Numbered from the stretch's first letter, positions 45,146 to 54,463 are shown. The stretch: DNA of 64,000 nt from Myxococcales bacterium (GCA_016794525.1 JAEUJY010000034.1:1-64000); one strand, 5' to 3'. Numbers and translations: made by a program. Notes: generated from the letters alone by a model not told the origin.

Positions 45146-46126
45146 TCATTCGAACTGCACGAGCGCGCCCGGTGCGAGCGTGAACCGGGTCGCGCCGCCG
45201 CCCGGCGCCCGCGCCAGCAGCTCGCCGGGATCGATCCCCAGCGGCGCGAGGTCCTGCCGGGTGCGGTGGACGAGCGTGTTCAGATCGACCCGCGTCATCG
45301 TCCGCCCCGGCCACAGCCGCGGGAGCAGGACCTCGTCGGGGATGAACTCCCCGGCTACCAGCGGCATCGGCGGGCGCAGCAGCGCGGCGATCAGGTCGCA
45401 GCGCTTCTCGGACAGGTACACCGTCACCAGGTGGCCGCCGATCGTCGCGTGCAGCCGTCCGCCCCGCGGCAAGAACTCGATCGCCGCCACCGTCGGCAGC
45501 GACGGGACCTGCAGCTCGGCGGCGGTGGCGGCGTCGCGGTCGGTGGCGGACGGGCCGACCAGGAACCCATCGTCGCCGATCTCGATCCACACCGCCGCGA
45601 CGATCGCGCGCCGCTCGCCCGGTGGCACGGCGACGCCGTCGACGACGATCGGCACCTGCGCGATCACGGTCAGCCCGGTCGCGACCTCCAGCCGCACCGC
45701 CTCGAGCGGCAGGTGGCCGATGCGCAGATCGGCGCTCGCGCTGCTGCCGATGACGAACGTCGGTCGGGTCAGGCCGAACCGCGCGCCGCCGCGCGTGCGC
45801 AGCGTCCAGCCGTGGCGCGCGTGGATGCCCGACGCGCTGATCATGATCCGCGCGGTCAGCCCGGGCACGTCGAGCCGATCGCCGTCGGCCAGCGCCCGCT
45901 CGTGCTCGATCGCGGCGCCGTTGACCTCGACCCGCCCGCGCCCCAGCGCCATCACCCGCAGCCCCTCGTCGTGATCGACGACGATCGCGTGCTGGCGGCT
46001 GGCCCCGGGGTGATCGATCACGACGTCGCACCTCGACGAGCGCCCGATCACGACGCCGCCGGCGGTGATCGCGAAGCGCGCCGCCCCCGGCAAGACCAGC
46101 CAGTGACGGAGCGGCAACGCGGACAT
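45146..46126 (-). CDS. FHA-domain protein with winged-helix C terminus
   Basis: 326 residues from the ATG at 46126. The FHA domain at about 20-90 keeps VVIGRSSRCDVVIDHPGASRQHAIV, with the G-R-S and S-x-x-H contacts for phosphothreonine. A second, weaker forkhead-like module follows (RFGLTRPTFVIGSSASADLRI). Residues about 230-325 look like an OmpR-type winged helix (SEKRCDLIAALLRP, DEVLLPRLWPG, LNTLVHRTRQDLAPLGID). It could couple Ser/Thr-kinase signalling to transcription. There is no kinase neighbour. Confidence 0.7.
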   Translation of the reverse strand: MSALPLRHWLVLPGAARFAITAGGVVIGRSSRCDVVIDHPGASRQHAIVVDHDEGLRVMALGRGRVEVNGAAIEHERALADGDRLDVPGLTARIMISASGIHARHGWTLRTRGGARFGLTRPTFVIGSSASADLRIGHLPLEAVRLEVATGLTVIAQVPIVVDGVAVPPGERRAIVAAVWIEIGDDGFLVGPSATDRDAATAAELQVPSLPTVAAIEFLPRGGRLHATIGGHLVTVYLSEKRCDLIAALLRPPMPLVAGEFIPDEVLLPRLWPGRTMTRVDLNTLVHRTRQDLAPLGIDPGELLARAPGGGATRFTLAPGALVQFE

Positions 46127-46251
46127 CGGCGGCAGTATCGCGCACCGCACCCCGACCGCGCGATCACCCGAGAAGGGTGGATCGCGCGCCGATCTGGTCG
46201 GGCCGCTGGCGCGTCGCGAGGCGATCGGGTCGCGCCGCGACCGTCGGCGCG

Positions 46252-47169
46252 CTAGGTCCGCTCGGGCGATCGCGGCTGGGCCTCGGCCTGCGCCAGCGTC
46301 TTGCTCCACGGCCGCAGCCGCTCGGCGACGACGCTGCCGATCAGCGCGATCAGCACCGCCGACAGCAGCGCGCCGAGCAAGCGCAGGTACATCGGCACCG
46401 CCCACTCGAAGGCGACCCGCGCGCGCTGCCACAGCGGGATCGTCGGCCCGGTGGCGACGCGCGTCGTCGTCTCCTCGGCCAGGGTCAGCTTGACGGTGCA
46501 CAGCTCGTTGACCTGATCGAAGTCGCCGAGCGACACGCCCAGGGTCTGCAGCTGCTCGTGGATCTCGAGGATGCGGTCCTCGAGCGCGGTGCGCTCCTGG
46601 ATCGAGCCGCTCTGCTGCTTCAGCGCCACCAGCGCCGCGCGGGTGGCCTCGAGGGTCGCCCGCTTGGCCTCGAGCTCGCGCCAGGCGTTGGTGCGATCCT
46701 GCTTGTCGATCGTCAGGTAGGTCTCGACGCCGATCGTCCGCGCGGCGGCGACGAACCCGTCGAAGCGATCGGGCGGCACGCCGACCGCGAGGTGCAGGAC
46801 GCGCGCGCCGCGCAGCCCCTGCTTGTGCTCGAGCTGCACGACGCCGCCGTGCTCGACGGCGGCGGCTCGCAGCGCCGCCTCGTCGTCGTCGAACGCCCGC
46901 GCCCGGGCCCGCACGTCGGCGACCCGCTCGTACTTCTGGTCCATCGCCGCGACCACGGCGTTGCCGGCCTGATCGCTGGTGTTGCGCATGACCTTGCTCG
47001 AGGCGTAGTTGCGCTTCTCGAGCTCGAAGCCGTCACCCGACGCGCCTTGCCGGACAGTGGCGGTGCCGCCGTTGGGGCGCTCGAGGTAGCCGGCGCCGAT
47101 CCGCAGCCCCCACAAGACGACGAAGCCCAGCGCGGCCCAGCTGAGGCCGCGGACGATGTACCTGCGCAT
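46252..47169 (-). CDS. DUF4349 membrane protein
   Basis: 305 residues from the ATG at 47169 with GGGAGGAA as ribosome site. There is an N-terminal membrane helix (GLSWAALGFVVLWGLRIGAG) and a C-terminal one (YLRLLGALLSAVLIALIGSVV). Between them lies the DUF4349 domain, including VLHLAVGVPPDRFDGFVAAAR and a coiled coil (RELEAKRATLEATRAALVAL, then RTALEDRILEIHEQLQTLG). The topology suggests a periplasmic hairpin tethered at both ends. The function of the family is unknown. Confidence 0.75.
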   Translation of the reverse strand: MRRYIVRGLSWAALGFVVLWGLRIGAGYLERPNGGTATVRQGASGDGFELEKRNYASSKVMRNTSDQAGNAVVAAMDQKYERVADVRARARAFDDDEAALRAAAVEHGGVVQLEHKQGLRGARVLHLAVGVPPDRFDGFVAAARTIGVETYLTIDKQDRTNAWRELEAKRATLEATRAALVALKQQSGSIQERTALEDRILEIHEQLQTLGVSLGDFDQVNELCTVKLTLAEETTTRVATGPTIPLWQRARVAFEWAVPMYLRLLGALLSAVLIALIGSVVAERLRPWSKTLAQAEAQPRSPERT

Positions 47170-47251
47170 GAGTTCCTCCCGGTGGACCCATGCCAACGCG
47201 CCGCGCCCCGCGATGATTTCGTGACGCGGTCAGGTCGGTGTCAGGCCCGCG

Positions 47252-48088
47252 CTACTCGCAGGGGTTGGGGAACACCGCGGCCCGGATCGCGGCGGCCACG
47301 TCGTCGATCGCCTTGACCCGCGTACACCCGACGGTGCGGGTGGTGCCCCGGACCGAGACGCTGGCGTAGACGTCGTCGGAGCAATCCAACAGCCGGACCA
47401 TCTCCTCCTTCGGCGACTCGGCGAGCGTCGCGAAGCCGCTCTGGTCCACGGTGGCCATGAGCGCCGCCATCGCCGGCGCGGTGAGCTGGCCCCGCCGCCC
47501 GCGCCAGCGCGCGCACGCCGGCCCGAAGTACTGGACGGTCCCGTCGGCGTAGATGACGACGCCGCCCTGGTCGAAGCCGGCGAAGCCGCCGGCGGTGGCC
47601 AGCTCGAGGGTCGGCGCCTCCGTCGGGTACGGCTCGAGCGCGCTGCCGCCGGGCACCGGGCGCAGGGTCGCGCACAGCGCCGCGAGGCACGCCTGATCTT
47701 TCGGGTCGCCGCCGCAGCGCAGCCGCAGCGTCCCGACGGTGACCTCGACCTTCCACTGCTCCGCCAGCATCGCCGCGTAGAGCCCTTCGTAGGCGCGCAG
47801 CACCGTGACCATCGGCTTGCACGCGCCTTCCTGGATGTCGACGTCGTACGCCGCGATCCGCGCGAACCCGGGCGCCGGCGCAGGCAGCGCGTACGTCCGC
47901 GCCGGTTCGACGGTGAGCGCGGCCGTCGGCGCCGATGCGTCGAGCGGCGCCGCGGCGGCGTCGCGCGGTGCCGATGCCACCATCGCCGCGTCCGCGCGTG
48001 CGGCGCTGGCCGTCGCGCCATCGCGCGCCTTGCCCTTGCACGCGCCCAGCAGCGCCAGCGCGACCAGCGTCGCCACACGTGGACCCAT
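47252..48088 (-). CDS. Hypothetical lipoprotein with DUF6438-like domain
   Basis: 278 residues, lipobox LLGAC, then KGKARDG and an Ala/Asp linker. The first half has YDVDIQEGACKPMVTVLRAYE and Cys pairs. The second half contains VVIYADGTVQYFGPACARW, RGQLTAPAMAALMATVDQSGFATL and DDVYASVSVRGTTRTVGC, the pattern of a DUF6438-type domain (a dG-x-V-x-Y-x-G strand, then a helix ending in F-x-x-L). The function is unknown. Confidence 0.6.
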   Translation of the reverse strand: MGPRVATLVALALLGACKGKARDGATASAARADAAMVASAPRDAAAAPLDASAPTAALTVEPARTYALPAPAPGFARIAAYDVDIQEGACKPMVTVLRAYEGLYAAMLAEQWKVEVTVGTLRLRCGGDPKDQACLAALCATLRPVPGGSALEPYPTEAPTLELATAGGFAGFDQGGVVIYADGTVQYFGPACARWRGRRGQLTAPAMAALMATVDQSGFATLAESPKEEMVRLLDCSDDVYASVSVRGTTRTVGCTRVKAIDDVAAAIRAAVFPNPCE

Positions 48089-48106
48089 GCCGCGAGCGTA
48101 TCGCGA

Positions 48107-48589
48107 TCAGCTCACGACCGGCGCGGCCGCCACGGTCGCGGCGGGCCCCGCGGCGGCGAACAGCGTCGTCGGCTGCGGCTCCTTGCGCGGCCGGCCGCGC
48201 TTGCGGGGGGCCGCGGGCTCGGCGGTCGCGGCCGTCGTCGCCACCGCCGGCGCCGGGCGCTGGCTGCGGGTGCGCGGCAGCACCACCGCGTCGAGCTGCG
48301 CGGCGAGCTCGGGCGGGCCTTCGCCGTCGGCGTAGACCCGGGCGTAGGCCAGCGCGCGCTGGGCCCGCTGCAGCAGATCGTCGCGGGCGTCGCTGAGCCG
48401 CTGCCGCAGGGCCGCGGCCGCGGCGTCGAGCCGCGCCAGCTCGGCGGTGTCGGCCTCGACCTGGGCGGCCAGGGTCCCGAGCCGGCGGCCGTCGACGCCC
48501 GGGAACGACACGGTGGCCAGGGGGCCGGCGAACAGCTCGACCAGCTCGCGCAGCGACGGGTCGAGCGCGTCGGAAGGTGTAGACATCAT
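48107..48589 (-). CDS. Coiled-coil protein with AT-hook motif
   Basis: 160 residues from the first of two adjacent ATGs, with GAGGAG as ribosome site. Residues about 35-90 form a helical coiled-coil-like segment (LAAQVEADTAELARLDAAAA, LRQRLSDARDDLLQRAQ). The C-terminal third is Ala/Pro-rich and contains RKRGRPRKEP, an AT-hook with the GRP core that binds the minor groove. The layout suggests a small nucleoid or regulatory DNA-binding protein. No membrane or export signal is seen. Confidence 0.65.
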   Translation of the reverse strand: MMSTPSDALDPSLRELVELFAGPLATVSFPGVDGRRLGTLAAQVEADTAELARLDAAAAALRQRLSDARDDLLQRAQRALAYARVYADGEGPPELAAQLDAVVLPRTRSQRPAPAVATTAATAEPAAPRKRGRPRKEPQPTTLFAAAGPAATVAAAPVVS

Positions 48590-48742
48590 GGAGCTCCTCG
48601 TCATGGTTGCTGAACGTTTGATCAGTAACGCAGATCGATGCGCGAGGGCAAGTTTCGGCGCCGCACCATCGTCACCGTCGCCTACCCCGGAAAGCGCGCG
48701 CGCCCCCGCGACGCCGCCGCGGCGCGTGCGCAGGATGCGGGC

Positions 48743-48994
48743 ATGTCGAAGCGAACCCTCCCCGTGCTCGCGCTCGCCGCGGTCCTCTCCACCACCGCCG
48801 CCGGCTGCTACGGCAGCTACGGCGCGTTCCACAAGGTCCACGCGTGGAACGGCACCGTCGCCAGCGACAAGTGGGCGCGCTCGGCGGTGCACCTCGGCCT
48901 GTGGATCCTCCCGGTCTACGAGCTGGCGATCGTCGGCGACTTCCTGATCTTCAACACCGTCGAGCACCTGACCGGCGACAAGGTGTTCAAGTGA
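48743..48994 (+). CDS. DUF3332-type small lipoprotein
   Basis: 83 residues. Lipobox TAAGC, then YGSYGAFHKVHAWNGTVASD, LWILPVYELAIVGDFLIFN and VEHLTGDK. The CYGS, WNG and IPVY patterns are those of DUF3332 proteins, which are small membrane-attached proteins of unknown role. No partner is obvious. Confidence 0.75.
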   Translation: MSKRTLPVLALAAVLSTTAAGCYGSYGAFHKVHAWNGTVASDKWARSAVHLGLWILPVYELAIVGDFLIFNTVEHLTGDKVFK

Positions 48995-49042
48995 CCGGCA
49001 AATGACGTGGACGGGCTGCGGGCGGAGTCGCATGCTCGGCGC

Positions 49043-51235
49043 ATGATCTCTCGTCAGCGCTCACCGCTCATCGCCACGCTCCTCGCCGCCGCCGCGCTCG
49101 CCGGCTGCGGCGGGGCCAAGCGCTTCCGTTACCCGACCGCCGACTCGCCGCTCAAGCTCGACCGCGTCGTGCTGTACCGCAACGGCGTCGGCTACTTCGA
49201 GCGCACCGGCAAGATCGACGGCGACCTGCTCACGCTCAAGGTCCGCAAGGACCAGGTCAACGACCTGCTCAAGAGCCTGACCGTCGTCGAGCGCAAGAGC
49301 GGCAAGGCGGTGTCGGTGTCGATGCCGCTCGACCCGCAGACCTGGGCCAACGCCGCGCTCGCGACGTTGCGGCCAGGGCAGGGCAGCCTGGCGCAGGTGC
49401 TCGACTCGCTGCGCGGCTCGACGGTGACGCTGGCCACCGACGACGGCCGCGTCCACGGCCGGATCGCGATGGTCGAGCAGCTGACCGAGCCGGCCGGCGA
49501 CGACGACGGCGCGCCGCGCAACGACCACCGGGTCACGCTGCTCGACGGCGATCACCTGCGCGTCGTCAAGCTGTCGACGGTCCGCGGCATGACGCTCGAG
49601 GACGGCGACCTGGCGATGCAGTTCAACCGCACGCTCGACGCGTCGGCCGGCGAGGGCATGTTCCAGCAGGTCGAGGTGTCGATCCGGCTGGTCGGCGCGT
49701 CGACGCACGACCTGCTGGTCAGCTACGTGGTCGCGGCGCCGATGTGGAAGCCGACCTACCGCGTCGTCGTGCCCAAGGAGGCCAAGGGCAAGGCGCTGCT
49801 GCAGGCCTGGGCGGTCGTCGACAACACCAGCGGCGAGGAGTGGGACGACGTCCGGCTCGCGCTGACGTCGGGCGCGCCGATCGCGTTCCGCTACGATCTG
49901 CACACGCCGCGCGAGGTCGAGCGCCCCGACATGACCGCGGTCGGCGATCAGCGCCAGGCGGTGGCCGCGGTCGGCGAGACCACCTACACGCCGATGCCGG
50001 CGCCGCCGCCGGCGGTGGCGAGCGCGCCGCGGCGGCCGATGCCGTCGCCCAAGGCGGGTGGCGGTGCGGGCTACGGCCGCGCCGCCGCCGAGCCGTCGGC
50101 CGCGTACGACGAGGACGGCGAGTACGCGCGCACCGAGGACTACTACGGCGGCGAGGAGGTCAACGAGCCCGAGCCCGGCATCGACTACGACACGCTGCGC
50201 CGCTCGACGATGGCCCAGGCCAAGGCCGAGACCACCGCCGGCCAGACCCGCTTCGAGCTCGGCGAGCGGGTGACGGTGCCCGAGGGCACGTCGACGATGG
50301 TGGCGATCGTCAACGCCGACGTCGACGGCGAGCAGGCGTTCCTGTACCGCCCGGGCGGCGCCGGCCCCGGCTACCCGTACAACCCGTACCGCGTCGTGCG
50401 CTTCAAGAACTCGACGCCGTTCGTGCTCGAGCCGGGCCCGATCGGCATCTACGCCGGCGGCAGCTTCGTCGGCGAGGGCCTGTCGGAGACCGTCGGCGCC
50501 GACACCAGCGCGACGATCCCGTTCGCGGTCGAGACCGGCGTGCTGGTCTCGACCGACAGCGCCAGCGACTCCGACGAGATGCGGCTGGTCAAGATGTCGC
50601 GCGGCGTGCTCGAGGTCGAGCAGTTCTCGCGCCGCACGACGACCTACACGGTCAAGGCGATCACCGACGACGACGGCTTCACGCTGCTGATCCGCCACAA
50701 CAAGGCCGGCGGCAGCTACGTGCTGGCGGCCCGCCCCGACGGCACCGAGGACCTGCCCGACGGCTACCTGCTGCGCCTCGTCGTGCCGGCCGGCCAGCGC
50801 GAGGGCAAGCTGACGATCGTCGAGCAGACCCCGAGCCGCTCGACGATCAGCATCTGGAACGCGCCGGCGATCGACCTGCTCGATCGGCTGCTGGTCGACG
50901 CGTCGATCGGCGCCGACGCGAAGAAGAAGCTGCGGCCGATCATCGACCGCCGCCGCGAGGTGGCCAAGCTCGAGGAGCAGCTCCGCGGCCTGACCCAGAA
51001 GCGCGACCAGCTCGATCAGCGCGCCAACGAGCTGCGCCAGAACCTGCAGGCGATCGCCAAGAACCCGGCGGCCGGCGAGCAGCGCGCCAAGTGGACCAAG
51101 CAGCTCGACGAGTTCACCAGCGAGGGCAACAAGCTCGGCGCGCAGCTGGCCGACCTCGAGGCCAAGCGGCTCGACGGCCGGGTCGAGCTCGAGAACGCGC
51201 TCGAGAACTTCGAGCTGACGATGCCGACCAAGTAG
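49043..51235 (+). CDS. DUF4139-domain lipoprotein
   Basis: 730 residues from the ATG at 49043. Lipobox ALAGC, then GGAKRF. The N-terminal part (VVLYRNGVGYFERTG, KVRKDQVNDLLKSLTVVE) is typical of DUF4139 proteins. YVVAAPMWKPTYRVVVPKE and WAVVDNTSGEEWDDVRLALTSG form the DUF4139 core near 240. A disordered Pro/Glu/Tyr-rich segment spans 300-390, and the C-terminal 90 residues are a coiled coil (EEQLRGLTQKRDQLDQ and further). The family is related to mucoidy-inhibitor-A-like proteins. The function is unknown; a structural envelope role is likely. Confidence 0.8.
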   Translation: MISRQRSPLIATLLAAAALAGCGGAKRFRYPTADSPLKLDRVVLYRNGVGYFERTGKIDGDLLTLKVRKDQVNDLLKSLTVVERKSGKAVSVSMPLDPQTWANAALATLRPGQGSLAQVLDSLRGSTVTLATDDGRVHGRIAMVEQLTEPAGDDDGAPRNDHRVTLLDGDHLRVVKLSTVRGMTLEDGDLAMQFNRTLDASAGEGMFQQVEVSIRLVGASTHDLLVSYVVAAPMWKPTYRVVVPKEAKGKALLQAWAVVDNTSGEEWDDVRLALTSGAPIAFRYDLHTPREVERPDMTAVGDQRQAVAAVGETTYTPMPAPPPAVASAPRRPMPSPKAGGGAGYGRAAAEPSAAYDEDGEYARTEDYYGGEEVNEPEPGIDYDTLRRSTMAQAKAETTAGQTRFELGERVTVPEGTSTMVAIVNADVDGEQAFLYRPGGAGPGYPYNPYRVVRFKNSTPFVLEPGPIGIYAGGSFVGEGLSETVGADTSATIPFAVETGVLVSTDSASDSDEMRLVKMSRGVLEVEQFSRRTTTYTVKAITDDDGFTLLIRHNKAGGSYVLAARPDGTEDLPDGYLLRLVVPAGQREGKLTIVEQTPSRSTISIWNAPAIDLLDRLLVDASIGADAKKKLRPIIDRRREVAKLEEQLRGLTQKRDQLDQRANELRQNLQAIAKNPAAGEQRAKWTKQLDEFTSEGNKLGAQLADLEAKRLDGRVELENALENFELTMPTK

Positions 51236-51270
51236 CCCGACGGTGCGGGCGGCGCGGCGCGGTGGCGCGC

Positions 51271-51861
51271 CTACGGCGTGCAGCTCAGGCGGTGGAAGGT
51301 GGCGGTCAGCTCGACCCAGGCGCCGTCGGCGTCCTGGTAGCGGTTGCGCGCGCCCCAGGTGTTGCCGGTCAGCGGGCCGCGGAACCAGTCGTGGATGTAG
51401 CCGCCGGTGGGGCCGTCGCAGGTGTGGCGATCGGACAGGATCGTGACGGTGCGGACCTCGAGCCCGTCGGCGGTCGCCCGCGCCTCGCAGCGCAGCTGGG
51501 TGATGCCCCAGGCCGGCCCGCCGCGCGGGCACGCCGGCGGCCGCAGCGCGTCCTCGGGGCCGTCCCACCAGCGGGTCTCCTCGAAGCACGTCAGCGCGCC
51601 CGCGACCTGGCGCAGCTCGATGCGGAACTCGTTCCAGTGGCCGTCTTCGAACGAGCGGCCGACCCACAGCCCGACGTGCGGATCCGGGCAGCCGGTGCTC
51701 GCGACGTCGGTGGGGGCGGTGGCCTCGACGGGGCCGGCGTCGATGGGCGCGGCGCGCGGGCTCGCCGGCGCGGGCGGAGGCGGCGGCGCGGGGGGCGGCC
51801 GATCGCGGTCGCTGCCGCACGCCGTCGCCAGCATCAGCGCCAGCGCGATCCACGCCCTCAC
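51271..51861 (-). CDS. Small lipoprotein, tandem paralogue 2
   Basis: 196 residues from a GTG overlapping the upstream stop (GTGA). Lipobox LATAC, then a Pro-rich linker. The mature part has GCPDPHVGLWVGRSFEDGHW, LTCFEETRWWDG, DRHTCDG and ends HRLSCTP. It shares with the upstream gene the order GCPDP, GLW, CPxGG, HTCD, GNTW and the ending (H)R(L/V)SCTP, so the two arose by tandem duplication. The function is unknown; the Cys pattern suggests disulfides. Confidence 0.7.
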   Translation of the reverse strand: MRAWIALALMLATACGSDRDRPPPAPPPPPAPASPRAAPIDAGPVEATAPTDVASTGCPDPHVGLWVGRSFEDGHWNEFRIELRQVAGALTCFEETRWWDGPEDALRPPACPRGGPAWGITQLRCEARATADGLEVRTVTILSDRHTCDGPTGGYIHDWFRGPLTGNTWGARNRYQDADGAWVELTATFHRLSCTP

Positions 51862-52445
51862 GGCGTGCAGCTCACGCGGTGGAACCGGTACGGCTTGTCG
51901 ACGTCGTCGCCGCCGTCGTTGTTGACCGTGTCCCAGGTGTTGCCGCGCAGCGCGCCGGTGAAGTGGTCGAGGTTGTAGCCGGGGATCTCGTAGTCGCAGG
52001 TGTGGCGCTCGACGTCCATCGTCACGCTGCGCAGCTCGAGGATCGGCGGCCGCTCGATCACCTCGCAGGTGAGCAGCACGTCGTGGTACGCGAACCCGCC
52101 CGACGGGCAGCGCGGTGGGTTGACGTCGGCGGCCTCGCCCGGCCAGGACCGCGACTCCTGGTGGCAGTACAGCGTCCCGCCGCGGCGGTCGAGGCTGACC
52201 CGGTGCTCGTACCACTTCACGCCGTCGTACCGGCGCGCCAGCCACAGGCCCGCCACCGGGTCGGGGCACCCGCCGGTCGGCGCCTCGGCCGCCACGGCCG
52301 CGGTCGGCGCGGAGGCCGGGCGGGGGCGGGGGCGCGGCCAGTCGTTCGGCTCGTCGCAGCCCGCGGCGCCCAGCCCGACCGCGCCCAGGGCCACCGCGCC
52401 GACGGTGAGCCAGCGTCGAGCCGCGCGCGCGTGCATCGCGGTCAT
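51858..52445 (-). CDS. Small lipoprotein, tandem paralogue 1
   Basis: 195 residues from the ATG at 52445 (ATG 52436 is possible). Lipobox GAAGC, then DEPNDWPRP and a Pro/Ala linker. The mature domain has GCPDPVAGLWLARRYDGVKW, GTLYCHQESRSWPG, VERHTCDYEIPGYNLDHFTG and ends HRVSCTP. It is the first gene of a two-gene operon with a 4-bp overlap. The family is not recognised. Confidence 0.7.
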   Translation of the reverse strand: MTAMHARAARRWLTVGAVALGAVGLGAAGCDEPNDWPRPRPRPASAPTAAVAAEAPTGGCPDPVAGLWLARRYDGVKWYEHRVSLDRRGGTLYCHQESRSWPGEAADVNPPRCPSGGFAYHDVLLTCEVIERPPILELRSVTMDVERHTCDYEIPGYNLDHFTGALRGNTWDTVNNDGGDDVDKPYRFHRVSCTP

Positions 52446-52597
52446 CGTACCACCGCAAAGCTTAAGCGGCCTTCAGGAGTCGCCGCCGCCGGCTCGCAGC
52501 CAGCGTCAGTGCGTGCCAGCACAACCCCCACGCGGTTTGGGTCGACGGCTGAACGCCGGGGATGCGAACATCATCGACCACCGAGAACGTCACCGAG

Positions 52598-52617
52598 CCG
52601 TGACCGGGTCGTCACGG
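52598..52617 (+). promoter_or_regulatory. Hairpin abutting the ribosome site of the lipoprotein operon
   Basis: CCGTGAC-CGGGTC-GTCACGG, a perfect 7-bp stem whose last bases are the first bases of the GGAGGAG ribosome site of the gene at 52626. It could modulate translation initiation or be an operator for the operon. Confidence 0.4.
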
Positions 52618-52625
52618 AGGAGCCC

Positions 52626-53597
52626 ATGCGCGCACGCACCCTCGCCTCAGCATCCAGCCTCGTTCTCGCGCTCGCCGCGTGTGGCGGCGATGACGGTGGC
52701 TCCACGGCCGACGCCGGCGTCGACGCGCCGCTGGGCGATCCGACGATCCTCACCGGCTCGGTCGACGTCGTCCTGGTCGACGCCGATCCCAAGTACACCA
52801 CGATCAACGCCGTCGTGAGCGACGGCGCCAAGCCGGTGCTCCCGATCCTCGACACGATGACCACCGACGGCGACTGTCGGCTGCTCATCCCGGCGTACCC
52901 GTTCTGCACCACGTCGTGCGGCACCGGCGTGTGTGTCGCCGACGAGACCTGCATGCCGTACCCGACCTCGCAAGACGTCGGCACGATCCACGTCACCGGT
53001 GTGCACACCGCCGCGGGCGCGAGCGAGCTCGATCTCACCCACATCGTCGGCAGCAACGGCGCCCACTCGTACCAGCAGGGCGCGACCACGCTGGCCTACC
53101 CCGGGTTCGCCGAGGGCGATCCGATCACCGCCGCGATCAGCGGCGGCACGTTCACCCCGCCGTTCACGATGTCGAGCACCGGCATCGCGCCGCTCGTCGT
53201 CACCAGCGCCCCGCCGACGATCGACCGCAACACGCCGGTCACGGTCACGTGGACCCCGCCCGCGAGCGGCGCGACCTCGCGCATCCTGGTCAAGGTCGAG
53301 ATCAGCCACCACGGCGGCTTCCGGGGGCAGGTCGAGTGCGACACCGCCGACGACGGCAGCCTGACCCTCGGCGGCCCGCTCCTGACCCAGCTGCTCGACC
53401 TCGGCGTCGCCGGCTTCCCGACGATCGAGACCGAGCGCAAGGTCGTCAGCTCCGGCCTCACCACCGCCGGCAGGGTCGAGCTGACCGTCAGCTCGGCGAT
53501 CGCGCAGGCGGTCACCATCCCCGGCGTGATCTCGTGCACCGACGACACCGAGTGCACGCCGCCCGCGACCTGCCAGGACGACCTCACCTGCCGCTGA
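52626..53597 (+). CDS. Lipoprotein with Asp-rich linker, first gene of operon
   Basis: 323 residues, ribosome site GGAGGAG. Lipobox ALAAC, then GGDDGGS and an Asp/Ala linker. The mature protein is beta-rich, with Cys clusters (PFCTTSCGTGVCVADETC) near 100 and a C-terminal SCTDDTECTPPATCQDDLTC of the disulfide-stalk kind common in myxobacterial surface proteins. The middle (LVVTSAPPTIDRNTPVTVTW) reads like an Ig-type domain. The next four genes follow at 11, 39, 90 and -1 bp on the same strand. The function is unknown. Confidence 0.7.
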   Translation: MRARTLASASSLVLALAACGGDDGGSTADAGVDAPLGDPTILTGSVDVVLVDADPKYTTINAVVSDGAKPVLPILDTMTTDGDCRLLIPAYPFCTTSCGTGVCVADETCMPYPTSQDVGTIHVTGVHTAAGASELDLTHIVGSNGAHSYQQGATTLAYPGFAEGDPITAAISGGTFTPPFTMSSTGIAPLVVTSAPPTIDRNTPVTVTWTPPASGATSRILVKVEISHHGGFRGQVECDTADDGSLTLGGPLLTQLLDLGVAGFPTIETERKVVSSGLTTAGRVELTVSSAIAQAVTIPGVISCTDDTECTPPATCQDDLTCR

Positions 53598-53608
53598 CCA
53601 GGAGCCCC

Positions 53609-54424
53609 ATGCGCACTCTCCCCGCCATCCTGAGCCTCTCGCTCGTCGCCGCGGCCTGCGGCGGCGACGACGCCGCCGGCCCCGACGCCGCGATCGACGC
53701 CGATCCGCACTCGCTGCCGCACTTCTCGTTCTTCGTGACCAGCCTGAAGGCGCTGCAGGAGCTGTCGGGCAACCCGATGGGCTTCGGCGGCGATCTGCGG
53801 TTCGGCGAGACCGGCCCCGGCGCGGGCCTGCGCGGCGCCGACAAGCTGTGCGCGACGATCGCCGAGCGCAGCATGCCGGGCGCGGGCGCCAAGGACTGGC
53901 ACGCGTTCCTGTCGGCCGCCGACGGCGGCACCGGCCAGCCGGTCCACGCGATCGAGCGCATCGGCCCTGGCCCCTGGTACGACCGGCTGGGCCGGATGCT
54001 GGCGCCCGACGTCGCGTCGCTCATGAGCATCCGTCCCCAGGGCGGCGACCCGACGATCAAGAACGACTTCCCCAACGAGGATGGCGTCCTCAACCACAAC
54101 CCCGACGGCACGGGCGAGGTCGACAACCACGACATGCTGACCGGCTCCAACGCCCAGGGCCGCCTCGAGGCCGCCGATCGGACCTGCCTCGACTGGACCG
54201 CGAACGCCGGCAACGAGGCGGTCGAGGGCGAGCCCCGGGTCGGCCACTCGTGGCCGCGCGACGGCTCGCCGATCCAGATCAACGGCTGGATGTCGTCGCT
54301 GATCGAGTCGGGCTGCGCGCCGGGCGTGGCGCTGATCGAGATGGGGCCGCCGGACCCGAACTCCAACACCGTCGGCTCGGGCGGCGGCTACGGCGGCTTC
54401 TACTGTTTCGCGCTGATCCCGTGA
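53609..54424 (+). CDS. Lipoprotein with lectin/endostatin-like domain, paralogue 1 of 3
   Basis: 271 residues. Lipobox VAAAC, then GGDDAAGPDAAIDADP. The domain begins PHFSFFVTSLKALQELSG and contains GADKLCATIAERSMPGAGAKDWHAFLSA, split between a Cys helix and a WxAFLS strand, then GPWYDRLGRMLAPD, and ends CLDWTA, SGCAPGV and YCFALIP. This D-x-L-C-x3-A...W-x-AFLS...PWYDR order resembles the collagenase NC10/endostatin-like branch of C-type-lectin folds. Four conserved Cys probably make two disulfides. The ligand is unknown. Confidence 0.75.
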   Translation: MRTLPAILSLSLVAAACGGDDAAGPDAAIDADPHSLPHFSFFVTSLKALQELSGNPMGFGGDLRFGETGPGAGLRGADKLCATIAERSMPGAGAKDWHAFLSAADGGTGQPVHAIERIGPGPWYDRLGRMLAPDVASLMSIRPQGGDPTIKNDFPNEDGVLNHNPDGTGEVDNHDMLTGSNAQGRLEAADRTCLDWTANAGNEAVEGEPRVGHSWPRDGSPIQINGWMSSLIESGCAPGVALIEMGPPDPNSNTVGSGGGYGGFYCFALIP

Positions 54425-54463
54425 GCGGGCCGCGCTGATCACTCACTCACTCGCGAGGTCTGG

